From: Rallus limicola
Lineage: Eukaryota; Chordata; Aves; Gruiformes; Rallidae
DNA length: 64,000 nucleotides
NCBI GenBank assembly: GCA_022605955.1
Contig: JAKCOZ010000262.1
Span: forward strand, 273,261-337,260
Direction: 5' to 3'
The first letter of the stretch is position 1; each line of letters begins with the position of its first letter. The notes below the pieces were generated by a model that did not search any database, was not told the DNA's origin, and worked only from the letters and a program-made list of their open reading frames with translations. Position numbers and translations under genes: made by a program. This document shows positions 11,190 to 22,145 of the stretch, in pieces.

Positions 11190-12240
11190 GTGCCACTATG
11201 GCCAGGTCTTAAAGCACCTTCCCCCTACCCCTCCCTTCATAGCCGGCTTCATTCACTATTTTACTCCCTTCTTCCCCTCCCCCAACATGGCGCAGGGAGG
11301 GGCAGGGAATTGGGGAATGGGGGTTTCGGTCAGTTCCTTACAAGCTGCTTTCCTCCTCCAGATCTTAAACCACCTCTACTTCCCTTCAACCCTCCCTTCT
11401 TTGCAGACTTGACTTTAGTCCATTCCCTTCTTCTCCCCATTACGGGGCAGGGAGGGGCAGGGAATGGGGAATGGGGCTTGGCAGTCAATTCCTCCCAGGT
11501 TTTCTTCCTTCTCATCTGTGGGGGGTGCATTCCACACACACACACTCCCTGTACCCCACTGCACCATTGGGTCCCACCCACAGCAGACAGTCCTCCACGA
11601 ACTTCTCCAACGTGAGTCCTTTCTATCGGGGACTCATCTCTGCACCACAGGCCTCAGCAGGGCTCCCTTCCATGGGGTGCTTACTTTTGGGCCCAGACTG
11701 CTCCAGCCTGGTCCCCCACAGAGTCACAAGTGCCCTGGAAAACCTGCTGCAGTGTGGGTCGGTCTCTCCACAGGCCATAGATGGGATCTCTGCTCTCTGT
11801 CCTTACCCATGGGCTACGAGGGGACACCCGCTCTACCATGCTCTTCTCTACAGGCTGCAAGGGAATCTCTCTCCAGCACCTGGAGGCCTCATTCTTCCCC
11901 CTCCCTCCTTTGGGCCTGCCCTTGGTGTCTGCACAGCTCCTTACATCCTCTCACTCCCTTCTCTGCTGGCATAATGCAGCTGCCTGTGGGTTTTTTTTCT
12001 CCTCAGTGTGATTCCCAGAGGCACTGTGACCATCACCATTTGTCTTGGCTTTGGACACATGCAACTCTGTCCTTGAGCTGGTTGCTGTTTACTCTCTGGG
12101 GCCTGCACAGAGCTTCTGGCTGCTTCTTGCAGGAGCCAGCTCTGCAGCTCCCCCATCTCTACCAGCACTCAGTTATGCAAAACTGTGATAGTGGTCTGAT
12201 AAATGGTCTAACAATAACTGTACATCACTCCAACCAGGTT
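11190..12240 (-). mobile_element. ERVL-type LTR and adjacent internal sequence
   Basis: The reverse complement shows the avian ERVL pattern: repeated 'cc-acgttggagaag' and 'gctggagcagtctgggcc' units, the ccattccccattccctgcccc stretch, and 'ggtgctttaagacctgg'. It is inverted with respect to 21.1-22.1 kb. The boundary on the high-coordinate side (about 12010-12240) is uncertain. Confidence 0.6.
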
Positions 12241-12410
12241 AATGTGGTCTGATAACAAATTGAAAGTGCTTGGTCATCCCAAAAGCTCTAAAGTTTCTAA
12301 ATCAAAAGAAGAAAATGAAACTTTGACCATAACAGTCCCTCCATTGGTCTTCACGGACTCCCTTAAGGGCATCTGTATCATAGTTTGTCCCTTCTTGATC
12401 CTTGTTTGGT
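12241..12410. other. No gene recognised
   Basis: AT-richer sequence, identical in layout to 27.72-27.89 kb. No motif was recognised. Confidence 0.4.
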
Positions 12411-12500
12411 TAGAAATGGGGATGGGGATGGGAATGGGGAGTGGGATGGGGATGGGGGTGGGGACAGGGATGAGGATGGGGATGGGGATGGGAGGGAATC
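12411..12500. repeat. GGGGAT minisatellite
   Basis: About 14 units of GGGGAT with GGGAAT, GGGGGT and GGGACA variants. The partner at 27.89-27.99 kb has one to two more units, so the array length differs between the two duplicated blocks. Confidence 0.9.
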
Positions 12501-13140
12501 TCCTTTCACTTTCTAAATGATCTTATGAGGCTGCTTTTGGGGATGGCCGATACTGATCAGGTGAGTCCTCTGGTTTATGCATCTTTCCTGATTTTGTGCA
12601 CCTTTGTCCCATACTACAAGATGAACAACACCTTTTTCAGTTTTCCCTGCCTCTGTGTATTATTTTCTCTTTCTAAGGCTACAACCAGGATGGGGATGTA
12701 AAATGACAATCTTTTTGCCATCCCAGAGGGTTACGAAGGGTGAAGAACTGCACAGGAGGCCTCACCCCATTTCTGTTCCTTGAAAGCAGCATCAACTGTA
12801 AAATAGTATTATAATTCAAAGACCCATTAAGAGGCCATTTCTCCCCATTTTCTAATTTACACAGAGGCCACCATTGGTTACAATATTTGATCAGAGTCTT
12901 TCAATCTTCTCTTCCTCCTGACCGTAAAATATCTTTCCAAAATACAACCCTCTTTTCCAATATTCCTCCCCCCTGGTTGTTACCCATCTTACTTCCTGAC
13001 ACCACCTACAAAAAAATGCCTTTTTCCAGGGAGCAAGCTCTCATCAAGGGATGTTTTCTCCACCTAAACTCCATACTCTGATCTAAATAAAACTCTCGTG
13101 CCCCTAAACCACATTAATATTCCATACAAACAACACTGTT
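12501..13140. other. Duplicated sequence with no recognised gene
   Basis: Near identical to 27.98-28.63 kb. Short ORFs only (longest about 64 codons at 12887-13081). It is probably ERV-derived, given the integrase remnant that follows, but no protein motif is visible. Confidence 0.35.
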
Positions 13141-13795
13141 TACAAAGCAGGCAAAGACTGTGGAACCCTGTTTCCACCCCTGGGGCAGTCGGTTCCACAG
13201 TTATTGGATGCTTCTCCAAGTGAAAGCAAACTGTGGCCTGCACTCTGCTGCCAAAGGAGTTGAGAAGAAAGCATTGGCAATGCCAGTTGTGGAGGACCCC
13301 TTGGCTGCTTTTGACTCCAGTTCATACTGGAGTTCTAATTATTTAGAACTCTTTCTCCTGTCAGGCCTGGGTAACAGGAGGAGGAATTGGATGGTTTTTC
13401 CATACACCCCATTATCCCCAAGCAAATGAAATAGTGGGAAGAACAAATGGACTTCTCAAGTGTTTTCTAAAACCCCACAAATCAGGGTGGTTGGAAAGAT
13501 TATAGGATGCAGTTGCTCCTGTGAATAACCAATGGGGAATAAATGGATGCCCCAAAATCACGGGATTCTGCCCAAAGGCTCCAACCCTGATCCCAAATCT
13601 GCATGTCCATGACCATCCCTTGAACTCCACTCATTTTCCTGGCCAACCAATGTTGGTGAAATCACCCACCATTGGGACCGTTCCACAGGTACTTGAAATT
13701 CCCATGAATAAATTTGCTTGGAAAGGGAAGGATGCCCATGGGAAGGGACACAGAATCAACACGAGGTGGATTGTGCCATCCTTTTAATCACCACC
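13141..13795 (+). pseudogene. pol: ERV integrase C-terminal remnant
   Basis: The plus strand near 13400 resembles the end of the integrase core (TP-x-PQANEIVGRTNGLL, seen cleanly in the inverted copy at 19.7 kb). An open stretch (13521-13787) then has NNQWGINGCPKITGFCPKAP and, further on, GTVPQVLEIP and HRINTRWIVPSF, which is an integrase C-terminal domain. A frameshift near 13400 and a stop near 13505 break it. Bases 13140-13290 are inverted with respect to 22150-22290. Confidence 0.7.
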
Positions 13796-14480
13796 TACTT
13801 TCAGTTCCTCAAAATGAACCGAGTTTGCTCTCTTTCATTTTTTTCAGATAAAATCTTCAATATCTGCTTGAAGATATCAATTGCCGGCATCGTTTTATAG
13901 TAATTGCCTTGTTGTTCCTTTAATGTTGTAAGCTCACTGCTTCTCCCCCCTCATCGCTTTGTTTTCTCCTTCTTCTCACGGAGGAGCAAAATTGTTTCTC
14001 TTTCATTTTCGGGGGACGAAAGAAACCACAGTGAGGAGGCCTGACTTCTTCTAACCTGTACTTTGCTCTGTCCCCATCTATGGGGGGAGAGGGAAGCCAA
14101 CTCCCCCCTTTTTTTGAGGGACAGGAGTTTGAATTGCTAGCCAAATATGGCAATGGGTTAATGAAGCCAGGCATGGCGAGAATTTAGAGGGATTTTGGCC
14201 AAACAGAAATGAGACTTTCGAGGCTTGTTGGCCCCATGGATGAGGTTATATCCAGACTTGTGAGTGGAAAAACCATACGGGTGCTTGGTATTGTACTGGA
14301 CAAACACAGAGTCAACTGGGGAGACTTAACAGCACCTTTTCTGGACCTCTGGGAGATCCCAGAATCACAGGATTGCAGGGGTTGGAAGGCACCTCAAGAG
14401 ATCCCGGACGCTCTGAAAAGGACATCAGCCCCTGACACCCCTGTGCTGTCACCAGGGAGCAGCTGTGACTGCCTGTGACC
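13796..14480 (+). mobile_element. ERV 3' end / block X downstream of integrase
   Basis: The region contains two polypurine-like strings (ggggggagagggaag at about 14084) and then block X. It is inverted with respect to 18.78-19.30 kb. No env-like frame was recognised; this may be a solo 3' end of the ERV. Confidence 0.45.
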
Positions 14481-15455
14481 TCACTGCTCTGCAGCATCTG
14501 CCGCTCCGCTCCTTTTGTCTCCAGCTCCTGTGGGTGCACTCGCCAGGCAGGCAGGCTCCAGTAGGACCTTTGGCTTGCTCTGTGAGCTTTGGCCTGGGGG
14601 AGAGCAGCAGCTGTGGGCACCCAGAACCCTTCTAGCACTGCTCAAGGAGTACGTGGTCCCCTTGTCCAACTGCTGCTGGAGGGACAGGCACTTCCCTCCC
14701 CATCCCGTGTCCCCTCTGGTATCTGACACCCTGACAGCAGGGGCTGGGTCAGCTGCAGTCACCTGTGTCCTGGGGACAGGGCTGCCTGTGGGTGCAGAGG
14801 GCAGCAGTGGGATGAGGAGGGAGGGAAAGGAGGTGGCTCTGGTGCCTGTAGAAGGCAGAATGTGTCCCTGACCCCCTGTGATCCCAGATTGGGGCCAGAG
14901 AGCCATGGGCAGCCCTGCTGCTGGCCCAGGGGTGCCTGGTCCCATGGCTGCACCTTGTGCCAGAGGAGAGAGAGAGGACTGTGGGGAAATCTGGGACACA
15001 GGGATCCCCATGGAACAGGGCCCATTGTGTCCCCCTCTGCATCTGGTGAGGTTGGGGCTGTCCCCCAGCATGGTGCTGCGGAACCCTGTGTGCTTCTAAT
15101 GGGGGAGCCACCAACCCATCCTGTCCTGGCAGGATGCTGCTCCTGGGCACTGTGGTTTGGGTGGCAGGTGCCCACCTCCTCCCTGTTCCCTCTGCGCTGA
15201 CAGGGACTGTGATACACCACCCTTCCATCTTTCCACCCCCCAAATTCTGCAAGCAACCATATGCAGGCAGGGGCACAGACCCCAACTGGAGACACCCCTG
15301 CACCCCTTGAGCAGAGCTGCACTGTGGGCACCGCTCTGCAGGATGCTGTAGCTGTGGGAGGGCTGGAGACGTGAGTGGGCTGGATCAGCCCCCACCCCAG
15401 CCACTCCCAGCCCACGGAGCTGCAGGAAAGCAACAGAGACTCCTTGGTCTGGAGC
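14481..15455 (-). repeat. ART B2 3' flank (block H)
   Basis: It matches the other H blocks. Bases 14625-14690 on the plus strand resemble the end of the TOPORS-like exon (KEYVVPLSNCCWRD), antisense to the ART gene. Same content as 1-960 inverted and 29.97-30.95 kb direct. Confidence 0.6.
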
Positions 15456-15460
15456 AAGTC

Positions 15461-15466
15461 TTTATT
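15461..15466 (-). terminator. ART B2 polyadenylation signal AATAAA
   Basis: Same minus-strand context (GAGGAATAAAGACTTGC) as in ART A1. Confidence 0.75.
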
Positions 15467-15692
15467 CCTCTGGGAGACAAGGGAAGGTCTCACCTGGGCT
15501 CCACTGATATCCAGGTGCTGCAGGGGCATCCCAGGGCTGGTGGCACCATGGCAGGGATAAGCAGCATGGCTGTCCCCATGCCCCCAGCCCTCCCCCTGCC
15601 CGGTCCCATCCTGGTACCTCCATGAAGCTGGTGGATCCTTGTCCCAACCCCTTGCCATTGCCATGGTGCTGCAGCAGTGGTGGCATCTTGTC

Positions 15693-16995
15693 TCAGATTC
15701 CCACAGCAGTTGCCAGGGCAGTGGCTGCCAGGATGAACCCCCAGAGGAGGTTGTATCTGACACTCTGGCCTGAGGATGCCAAAGAGATGCAGTCAGTGTC
15801 AGCTGGGGGGCAGGGGGCCTGGATGGGCTGTGCCCTCCCCAGCTGCAGGGGGGTCTCTCAGCTCACCTGCACTGAAGGCGCACGGCTGGTTCTTGCATCC
15901 CTTCACTGTCAAAGAAACCAACCGTGAGCACAACTGCTGCTGCAATGGCCTGTGCCACCCCAGCCCTGCACCACACTGTGCCGCGCCACGCTGCGCCCCA
16001 CCACGCTGTGCCACGCTGCACCCTGTTTGCCGCTAAGGGCCCCATTGCAAAGCCCAGGGGAGAGCGGCTGGAAGACGTGCCAGGATGCACGCCCAAGGGC
16101 CAGCTGCCTCTGTCACCCTCCCCCCTGTCCAGATCCCCCTTTGCTGGCAGACTCGTTGGGATGGGGCCACCCCATCCCCCGAAACTGGCAACGGGAAGGG
16201 ACCATCCCCCAGGACATCACCTTTCACATACTCGCAGTTGTACTTGCTGTACACGCCCTTGGACTGGAGCTCAATGTGGGCACTGTTTCCTTTACGGGTG
16301 ACACTGGTGACCTCGAAGGTCTCAAAGGGTGGGATGAGGACCCCGTCCCCTGAAAAGTCATCAAGGATATCCTTGATGAGGACACCGTAGCAGGTCTTCA
16401 CTGAGAAGAAGGTGCCATCGCCAAACCCCTCAGCACTCTCCTGGTTTAGGGTGGTGGAAGTGAACTGCCCAAAGCGGACAATTTCCCCATGCTGGGCAGT
16501 GAAGATGATGTCCTTATCCTCTGAGGAGACATTGTAGCAACGGCAAGGCTGGGCCTGCCGCAGGGCACGAAGGGCCTCAGTCAGCAGGAAATGCAGTGCC
16601 TTGAAGTGGAAGTATTCCAGGTATTCCTTGTGGGAACGCCCGGCCTCACGCACACCCTCATTGAACTTCTTCTCCACGGGCGGTTTTTCTACTGCGTATG
16701 CCACCAGGGCCATTGCCTGCTCCGGCTTCAGCGCTGAGGCTGGGAGCCTGCGGCCCTGCAATTCAGCAGTTGCTCTTTTCCAGGCCTCAGCATAGATACT
16801 GTTGGTTTCAAACTCGGTGCGGTTGAGCTCGTTCAGCTCCTCCTCCATCATCTGGCTGCAGCCCTGGTACTGGTCGTCAAAGGAGTTGGGGGCCATGTCC
16901 AGTACCTTCTCCACAATCTTTGATTGACTGTCTGTGGGGCTGACAGTGGCCAGAGTCCCAAGTAGCCACACCAAGCCCAGCGCCAGATGCTCCAT
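15693..16995 (-). CDS. ART B2: GPI-type ART-like pseudoenzyme
   Basis: Exons 16995-16221, 15905-15867 and 15802-15693 join in phase to give 307 aa. The start MEHLALGLVWLLGTL opens a signal peptide; the open frame extends far upstream, but that is 5' flank. The ART fold is intact (LNRTEF sequon, ALHFLLTEAL, TCYGV, VLIPPFETF, YNCEY) and the tail ends LLWGFILAATALATAVGI, a GPI-type signal. The Arg position reads NVSSED in place of VYRG, S-x-S is S-T-T, and both E-x-E glutamates are gone (GDG). I infer a GPI-anchored, catalytically dead paralogue. A TOPORS-like exon lies about 600 bases upstream on the same strand. Confidence 0.85.
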
Positions 16996-17367
16996 GGCAG
17001 GCAGAGCCACCCTGGGAGAAGCCCCCGGCTGCTGCGGTGCTGTGGGCAGGGAAGCAACTGGTTCCTCTGCAGGCAGATGGGGAAGTGGAGAAACAAGAGT
17101 GGGGTCAAGTCGGGGGAGCAGGGTCTTTGAGGGGGCTGTGAAGTGGGGCAGGATGGGGGGAAGCAGCCCCAGTTGTATCCCCAGCCAGGACACTGGACAA
17201 GGCCCCAACCCCAGCACCGTCCAAGGCCCCAACACCCCTACTTGCCTCAGACCATGCCCAGAGGCGGGTGTCCCCAGTGCCTGGCCCCAGGGCCCTGGCA
17301 GCCCGAGGGTCTGTGGTGTCTCCTGCCAGAAGCAAAGCCCTGGGGGGACACCAGAGAGAAGCCATAC

Positions 17368-17545
17368 CTGTGTCCAGCAAAGGGGCAATAGCTACCACCA
17401 AGGAGCTGCGGCGTCCCGTCAGTCCGACTCGACTTCAGGTCATGTGGGGAATTCTGCTTGGTGCTGGTTGTCAGGGCTCTTTTATGGAGGTGTATTGCCC
17501 CTTCTGAGAAACAATCAGCATATTCTAAGAACTGTTGAGCTTAAT
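17368..17545 (-). promoter_or_regulatory. Putative ART B2 promoter and 5' noncoding exon
   Basis: On the minus strand a TATA-like CATAAAAGAG (17486-17477) is followed about 110 bases later by a splice donor GACACAG|GTATGG (17368/17367). This is the most compact version of the block found upstream of all ART copies. The predicted noncoding exon is about 17455-17368. AATAAAAGAG in the A and C copies may instead be an LTR poly(A) signal, so the block may be a co-opted LTR. Confidence 0.45.
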
Positions 17546-17609
17546 CCCACCTCCCACTCCTCCCCTTCTGGTGTGTGACCAATACAGTCACCAGGGGCTC
17601 TGCTCTAAC

Positions 17610-17936
17610 CTTGTCCCTCCAGCAGCAGTTGGACAAGGGGAACATGTACTCCCTGTAGTGATCATCCGCTTGCACTGAGTGCAGGATCAGCTCAAAAGGC
17701 TGCCTGCAGAGCAGACACCAAACTCTGCTTCTGGCCCATGCCTCCATGCAGGCAAAACAGACTTTGTGGAGGCAGAAGGGCACGTGGGCTGTATCCTTGA
17801 TGTCTCCCAGGCACACGGGGCATGAGGAGTATTGTACTGGCTCCTCCAGCTATGCCTGTGGCAGCCAGCTAGTGCCACTGTCCTTCGTAGCACAGCCACT
17901 CTCCTGCAGCTCTTCCTCAGTGCCTCCTGCCAAGTC
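17610..17936 (-). pseudogene. TOPORS-like RING exon T1, nonsense mutation
   Basis: A 109-codon exon is bounded by acceptor ttgtcag at 17937 and donor ACAAG|GTTAGA at 17610/17609. It encodes a C3HC4 RING (CPVC, CLHKVCFAC, CLLC) followed by QPFELILHSVQADDHYREY, the pattern that follows the RING in TOPORS, a nuclear SUMO/ubiquitin E3 ligase. All eight zinc ligands are present, but codon 29 (17852-17850) is TAG where T2 and T3 have GAG (AELEEP). The rest of a TOPORS protein is not seen. Confidence 0.75.
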
Positions 17937-18600
17937 CTGACAAGCAAGATGTGCAAAATGCTGGAGCTTTTCTGGTGCTGGGAGCAGGAAAGCAAAGAAA
18001 GGCCCAGAAAGCTGTGGGGATCACGGGGGATAGAGACCTCCAGAAAGGTCTCCTCATGGGTTGAAAAGCAGCAGCTGCCACTGTGCTGTAGGCCGGCCTG
18101 CCCCAGGCTCTGGCCTGCAGTCCTGCCTTCCCCAGACAGGCTGCCCATGATGGAAGCAGAGGTTGGGGGAACCTCCTGTGCAGGCTCCAGGGGAAGGTTT
18201 GGTTGGGCACAGGGCCCTGAGCAGGGGCAGCATGTGTGGCTCTGGGCAAGGGAGGGTCCAGCTAGGGCTCTGTAGGAGCTGGGGCAAGGCAGGGAGACGT
18301 GGGGCTGGGAGGGGAGGTGCACCAATCTCTGTGCCTCCTTGGAGGTGGGCCCCAGGGAGGGAGAGATGGAGGGGAAGCCCAGAACTCCTGGCAAGCTGTT
18401 GGTGGAGGCCTTGGGGGAAGAGCTGGAGCGTCCAAGCCCCCAAAGCCCCCATGCTCCCCTGCACTACACACCACCTGGTTAGCACAGGGTTCCTGCAGTC
18501 AGGGAAGGCATGGGAGGGAACTCTGGCCAATCTTCAGTGCTCCCTGGCACTCCTGCCTTGCCCACAGCCTGGGGACAGGCACTGATGGGCCCTGAGAGGA
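17937..18600. other. Upstream flank of the TOPORS-like exon
   Basis: Sequence shared with 33.43-34.09 and 43.93-44.59 kb. Short ORFs occur in every frame and none is recognisable. It may hold an intron and upstream exons of the TOPORS-like gene. Confidence 0.4.
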
Positions 18601-19300
18601 GTGCAGAAGGGGCTGCCTGTTCTGGGTGCCCACAGCTGCTGCTCTCCCCCAGGCCAAAGCTCACAGAGCAAGCCAAAGGTCCTACTGGAGCCTGCCTGCC
18701 TGGTGAGTGCACCCACAGGAGCTCAAGACAAAAGGGGCAGAGCGGCAGATGCTGCAGAGCAGTGAGGTCACAGGCAGTCACAGCTGCTCCCTGGTGACAG
18801 CACAGGGGTGTCAGGGGCTGATGTCCTTTTCAGAGCATCCGGGATCTCTTGAGGTGCCTTCCAACCCCTGCAATTCTGTGATTCTGGGATCTCCCAGAGG
18901 GCCAGAAAAGGTGCTGCTAAGTCTCCCCAGTTGACTCTGTGTTTGTCCAGTACAATACCAAGCACCCGTATGGTTTTTCCACTCACAAGTCTGGATATAA
19001 CCTCGGCCATGGGGCCACCAAGCCTCGAAGGTCTCATTTCTGTTTGGCCAAAATCCCTCTAAATTCTCACCATGCCTGGCTTCATTAACCCATTGCCATA
19101 TTTGGCTAGCAATTCAAAGTCCTGACTCTGGAAATGAGGGGTGAGTTTGCTTGCCTCTACCCCCATAGATGGGGGCAGAGAAAAAAATAGCTGAGAAGAA
19201 GCCAGGCCTCCTCACTGTGGTCTCTTTCTTCTGAAAATGAAAGAGAAGTGAGGAGAAAAAAAAAAGCAGTGAAGGGGGAGAAACAGTGAGCCCTTAATAT
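18601..19300 (-). repeat. Inverted copy of H end, block X and ERV end
   Basis: The order H fragment (18605-18800), block X (18800-19060), ERV tail (to 19300) mirrors 14640-13940. With 19310-19740 it forms the right arm of a long inverted repeat around ART B2. Confidence 0.65.
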
Positions 19301-19309
19301 TAAAGGCAG

Positions 19310-19764
19310 CAACAAGAACTAGTATTGATTCTGTGTCCCTTGCCATGGGCATCCTTCCCTTTCCAAGCATATTGGTTCATGGGAATTTCAAGTACCTGTG
19401 GCACGGTCCCAATGGTGGGTAATTTCACCAGCACTGGTTGTCCAAGAAAATGAGAGGGGTTCAGGGGATGGTCAGGGCTGTGGAGATTTGGGATCAGGGT
19501 TGGAGCCTTCGGGCAGAATCCCGTGATTTTGGGGCATCCATTTATTCCCCATTGGTTATTCACAGGAGCAATTGCATCCCATAATCTCTCCAACCACCCT
19601 GATTTTTGGGGTTTTAGGAAACACTTGAGAAGTCCATTTGTTCTTCCCACTATTTCATTTGCTTGGGGATAATGGGGTGTGTGGAAAACCCATCCAATTC
19701 CTCCTCCTGTTACCAAAGACTGACGGGAGAAGGAGATTGTGCCTGGTGCTGAGACACACTCCAT
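19310..19764 (-). pseudogene. pol: ERV integrase C-terminal remnant (inverted)
   Basis: The minus-strand frame 19764-19300 has IGWVFHTPHYPQANEIVGRTN and NNQWGINGCPKITGFCPKAP, ending GHRINT. It is the best-preserved copy of this integrase, with an open 154-codon stretch. The core upstream is missing. The mirror copy is at 13.35-13.79 kb. Confidence 0.75.
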
Positions 19765-19859
19765 ACTGCTACCAGTCCTCCTACTTGAGCACTACCCTCC
19801 CCTTGAGAGATGATTTTCTCTTTGGTCTTTCTTTGCAAAGCACCATCTGGATATTTCCC

Positions 19860-20050
19860 TGGTTTGCCCTCTCTTTGAGCAGAAGCATCCCTAAACCAAA
19901 CTGCTCTGAAAAGGGGATGGGGGAGACTTGCTCTACATGTTTTGAAAATCAGTTAGGTGAAGATTTGGAACAATGGGAGCGGCCACAAGGTGTTGGAGTA
20001 GCGTTGCAGTATGAGGATGATCTACTAATTGCCACAGAGATGAAAAAATT
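19860..20050 (+). pseudogene. pol: ERV reverse transcriptase fragment (gammaretrovirus-like)
   Basis: The plus strand encodes TCFENQLGEDLEQWERPQGV and then ALQYEDDLLIA, the RT palm with YEDD where the family usually has YVDD. The minus-strand copy at 46.5-46.66 kb has the same Val-to-Glu change. Only about 50 codons survive. Confidence 0.7.
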
Positions 20051-20189
20051 GCAGGGCTTCATCAGGAAGCGGGGTCCAGTCCCACAACACTCCCTTCTGC
20101 AAGTGGAATTTTCAGTCCTAGGCTTTCTAAATGTGAAATTATTTAGAGGAAGGCTCGTAGTCTTCCCCTTTCCCCTTCACATGCTCTTC

Positions 20190-20640
20190 CCCTTTGGTAT
20201 GGAATTCTGAGTCATCTGGACTCCAAACTGCAGAACTGGGGCTAACTGGATGGTTACTTCACAGAGACCATCGAGTCCCTCTTCTAGGTGCAGGCTGCTC
20301 CTCTTATACACTGCAGATACAGCTCAGGGCTGCCTCCTTAGTTTGGCTACACTTTAGTTCCAGGCCTCCACATCTGCTTAGTTGGCTGGGGACTTCATCT
20401 TCACAGATAGAGCAGCTCTGTCCTAACGCTTAACTATGCATTCTTAGTCAACACACTTCTTACATTTTAAAGGCTTAGTAGCTAAAAACCTCAGTTAATC
20501 CCCAAACTAACCCCCCTTCCCCTTTTCTCTATGCTAATGTCAACTGATTTACAGCCAGTAACTAACAGAAAGATTGCCTACCAAGCATTTCTTGAAAATC
20601 ATTGTTTGGTTCTAACCTATGCCTTGGTGCTTTTCCCAGT
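20190..20640 (-). mobile_element. LTR-like segment of the gammaretrovirus-like ERV
   Basis: Copies lie at 35.18-35.58 and 44.83-45.64 kb. On the minus strand it has a TATA-like CAGTGTATAAGAGG (near 20312). In the 45-kb copy it lies next to RT and integrase in 3'-LTR position, which supports the LTR reading. Confidence 0.5.
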
Positions 20641-20766
20641 TCACTGACACCAAGCCACAGGAGGAACCATCTCTGAAAAGCAGCAGGGCTTTTTCTTAAA
20701 GGATTGGAGATTTCCCTGAGTATCTTTGGGCACAGCCATACATATCCAACAGTTGGTTTCTTTGGC
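20641..20766. other. No feature recognised
   Basis: Short unique stretch between LTR-like sequence and a CR1. Confidence 0.3.
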
Positions 20767-20955
20767 AGAGAATCACAGAACTGTAGGGGTTGGCAGGGAC
20801 CTCAAGAGATCATCAGGTCCAACCCCTCTGCCAAAGCAGGTTCCTCAGGACACAGCGCACAGGTCGGCATCCAGACGGGTCTTGACTATCTCCAGAGAAG
20901 GAGACTCCACAACCCCCCTGGGCAGCCTATTCCAGTGTTCTGTCACCCTGCCCTC
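20767..20955 (-). mobile_element. CR1 3' fragment
   Basis: The plus strand begins 'gagaatcacagaactgtaggggttggcagggacctcaagagatcatcaggtccaacccc', the reverse complement of a CR1 3' end. It continues through 'ggagactccacaacccccctgggcagcctattccagtg'. Confidence 0.85.
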
Positions 20956-21079
20956 TGGGGCTTCCTCCTCACCCCACAGGTGCCTTCTGCACCCAAAGAA
21001 AGCCCCATCCCCAGGACACGGGTACAGTGGCAGCTGACCCGGCCCCATCTCTCAGGGTGGCAGATGCCAGTGGGGCCAC

Positions 21080-22145
21080 GGGACCGGGAGGGAAGTGTCT
21101 GGCACAGTGTCGCAGTTTTGCCTCTCTGTGCTGCCAAGGTGGCTCCTGCAAGCAGCAGCCAGAAGCTCTCTGCAGGCCCCAGACAGTAAACATCGGCTGA
21201 TTCAAGGCCAGAGTGGCTGCTGACCAAGGTTGAGCCAGTTGGTGATGGTCACAGCGCCTCTGGGAATCACATTGTGGAGAAAAAAGGGAGTGAGAGGATG
21301 TAAGGAGCTGTTCAGACACCAAGGGCAGGCCCAAAGGAGGGAGGGGGAAGAATGAGGCCTCCAGGTGCCGGAGAGAGATTCCCCTGCAGCACGTGGAGAA
21401 GAGCATGGTGGAGCAGGTGTCTACTTGCAGCCCATGGATAAGGATGTGGAGCAGAGATCCAATCTATGGCCTGTGGAGAGACTGACCCACACTACAGCAG
21501 TTTAACAGGGGACTTGTGACTCTGTGACGGTCCAGGCTGGAGCAGTCTGGGCCCGAAGGTCAGCACCCCATGGAAGGGAGCCCTGCTGAGGCCTGTGGTG
21601 AGGAGATGATTCCCCAATAGAAAGGACTCACGCTGGAGAAGTTCCTGGAGGACTGTCTGCTGTGGGTGGGACCCAGTGGTGCAGTGGGGAAGGGTGTTTG
21701 TGTGGAATGTACCCACAACCCACAGCTAAGAAGGAAAACAACTTGGGAGGAACAGACTGCAAAACCCCATTCCCCATTCCTGGCCCCCCACACCCCACGC
21801 CATGTTGGGGGCGGGGGATGAAGGGAATAAAATTGTGAATGAAATGAAATTAAATCTGCTACGAAGGGATGGTTGGGGGAAGGTGCTTTAAGACCTGGCT
21901 GCCCTTCTCATTACCTGACTCTGCGTCACTGGGTGTGTAGCTGTAGTGTAAGAAATGAGTTTTCTTGTCTTCATTCTGCGTTGAGTCTGTTTTGCCCAGG
22001 ACACTAACTGCAGACTGATCCCTCTGTCCTTGTCTCAACTCCTAAGCCTTCCAAGATCTATTTTCGGCTGCAAAGGGGAGTGATAGAGTGGTTCTGGTGG
22101 GTATTTGGCCTCTAGCCATGACCAAACAACCACAGGTACGCAACA
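21080..22145 (+). mobile_element. ERVL-type LTR with preceding internal sequence
   Basis: The plus strand shows 'ggctggagcagtctgggcc', 'ggactcacgctggagaagttcctggaggactg' and 'gagtctgttttgcccaggac'. It ends 'ggggagtgatagagtggttctggtgggtatttggcctctagccatgacc', the classic avian ERVL LTR 3' region. The start is uncertain. A shorter copy is at 35.59-36.35 kb. Confidence 0.75.

Noticed and set aside
16996..17388. N-terminal extension of the ART B2 frame (also B4 to 32890, A5 to 39621, C3 to 24742)
   Set aside because: The extension is GC-rich 5' flank; the signal peptide begins at the MEHLALGLVWL methionine in all copies, and an acceptor lies inside the extension.
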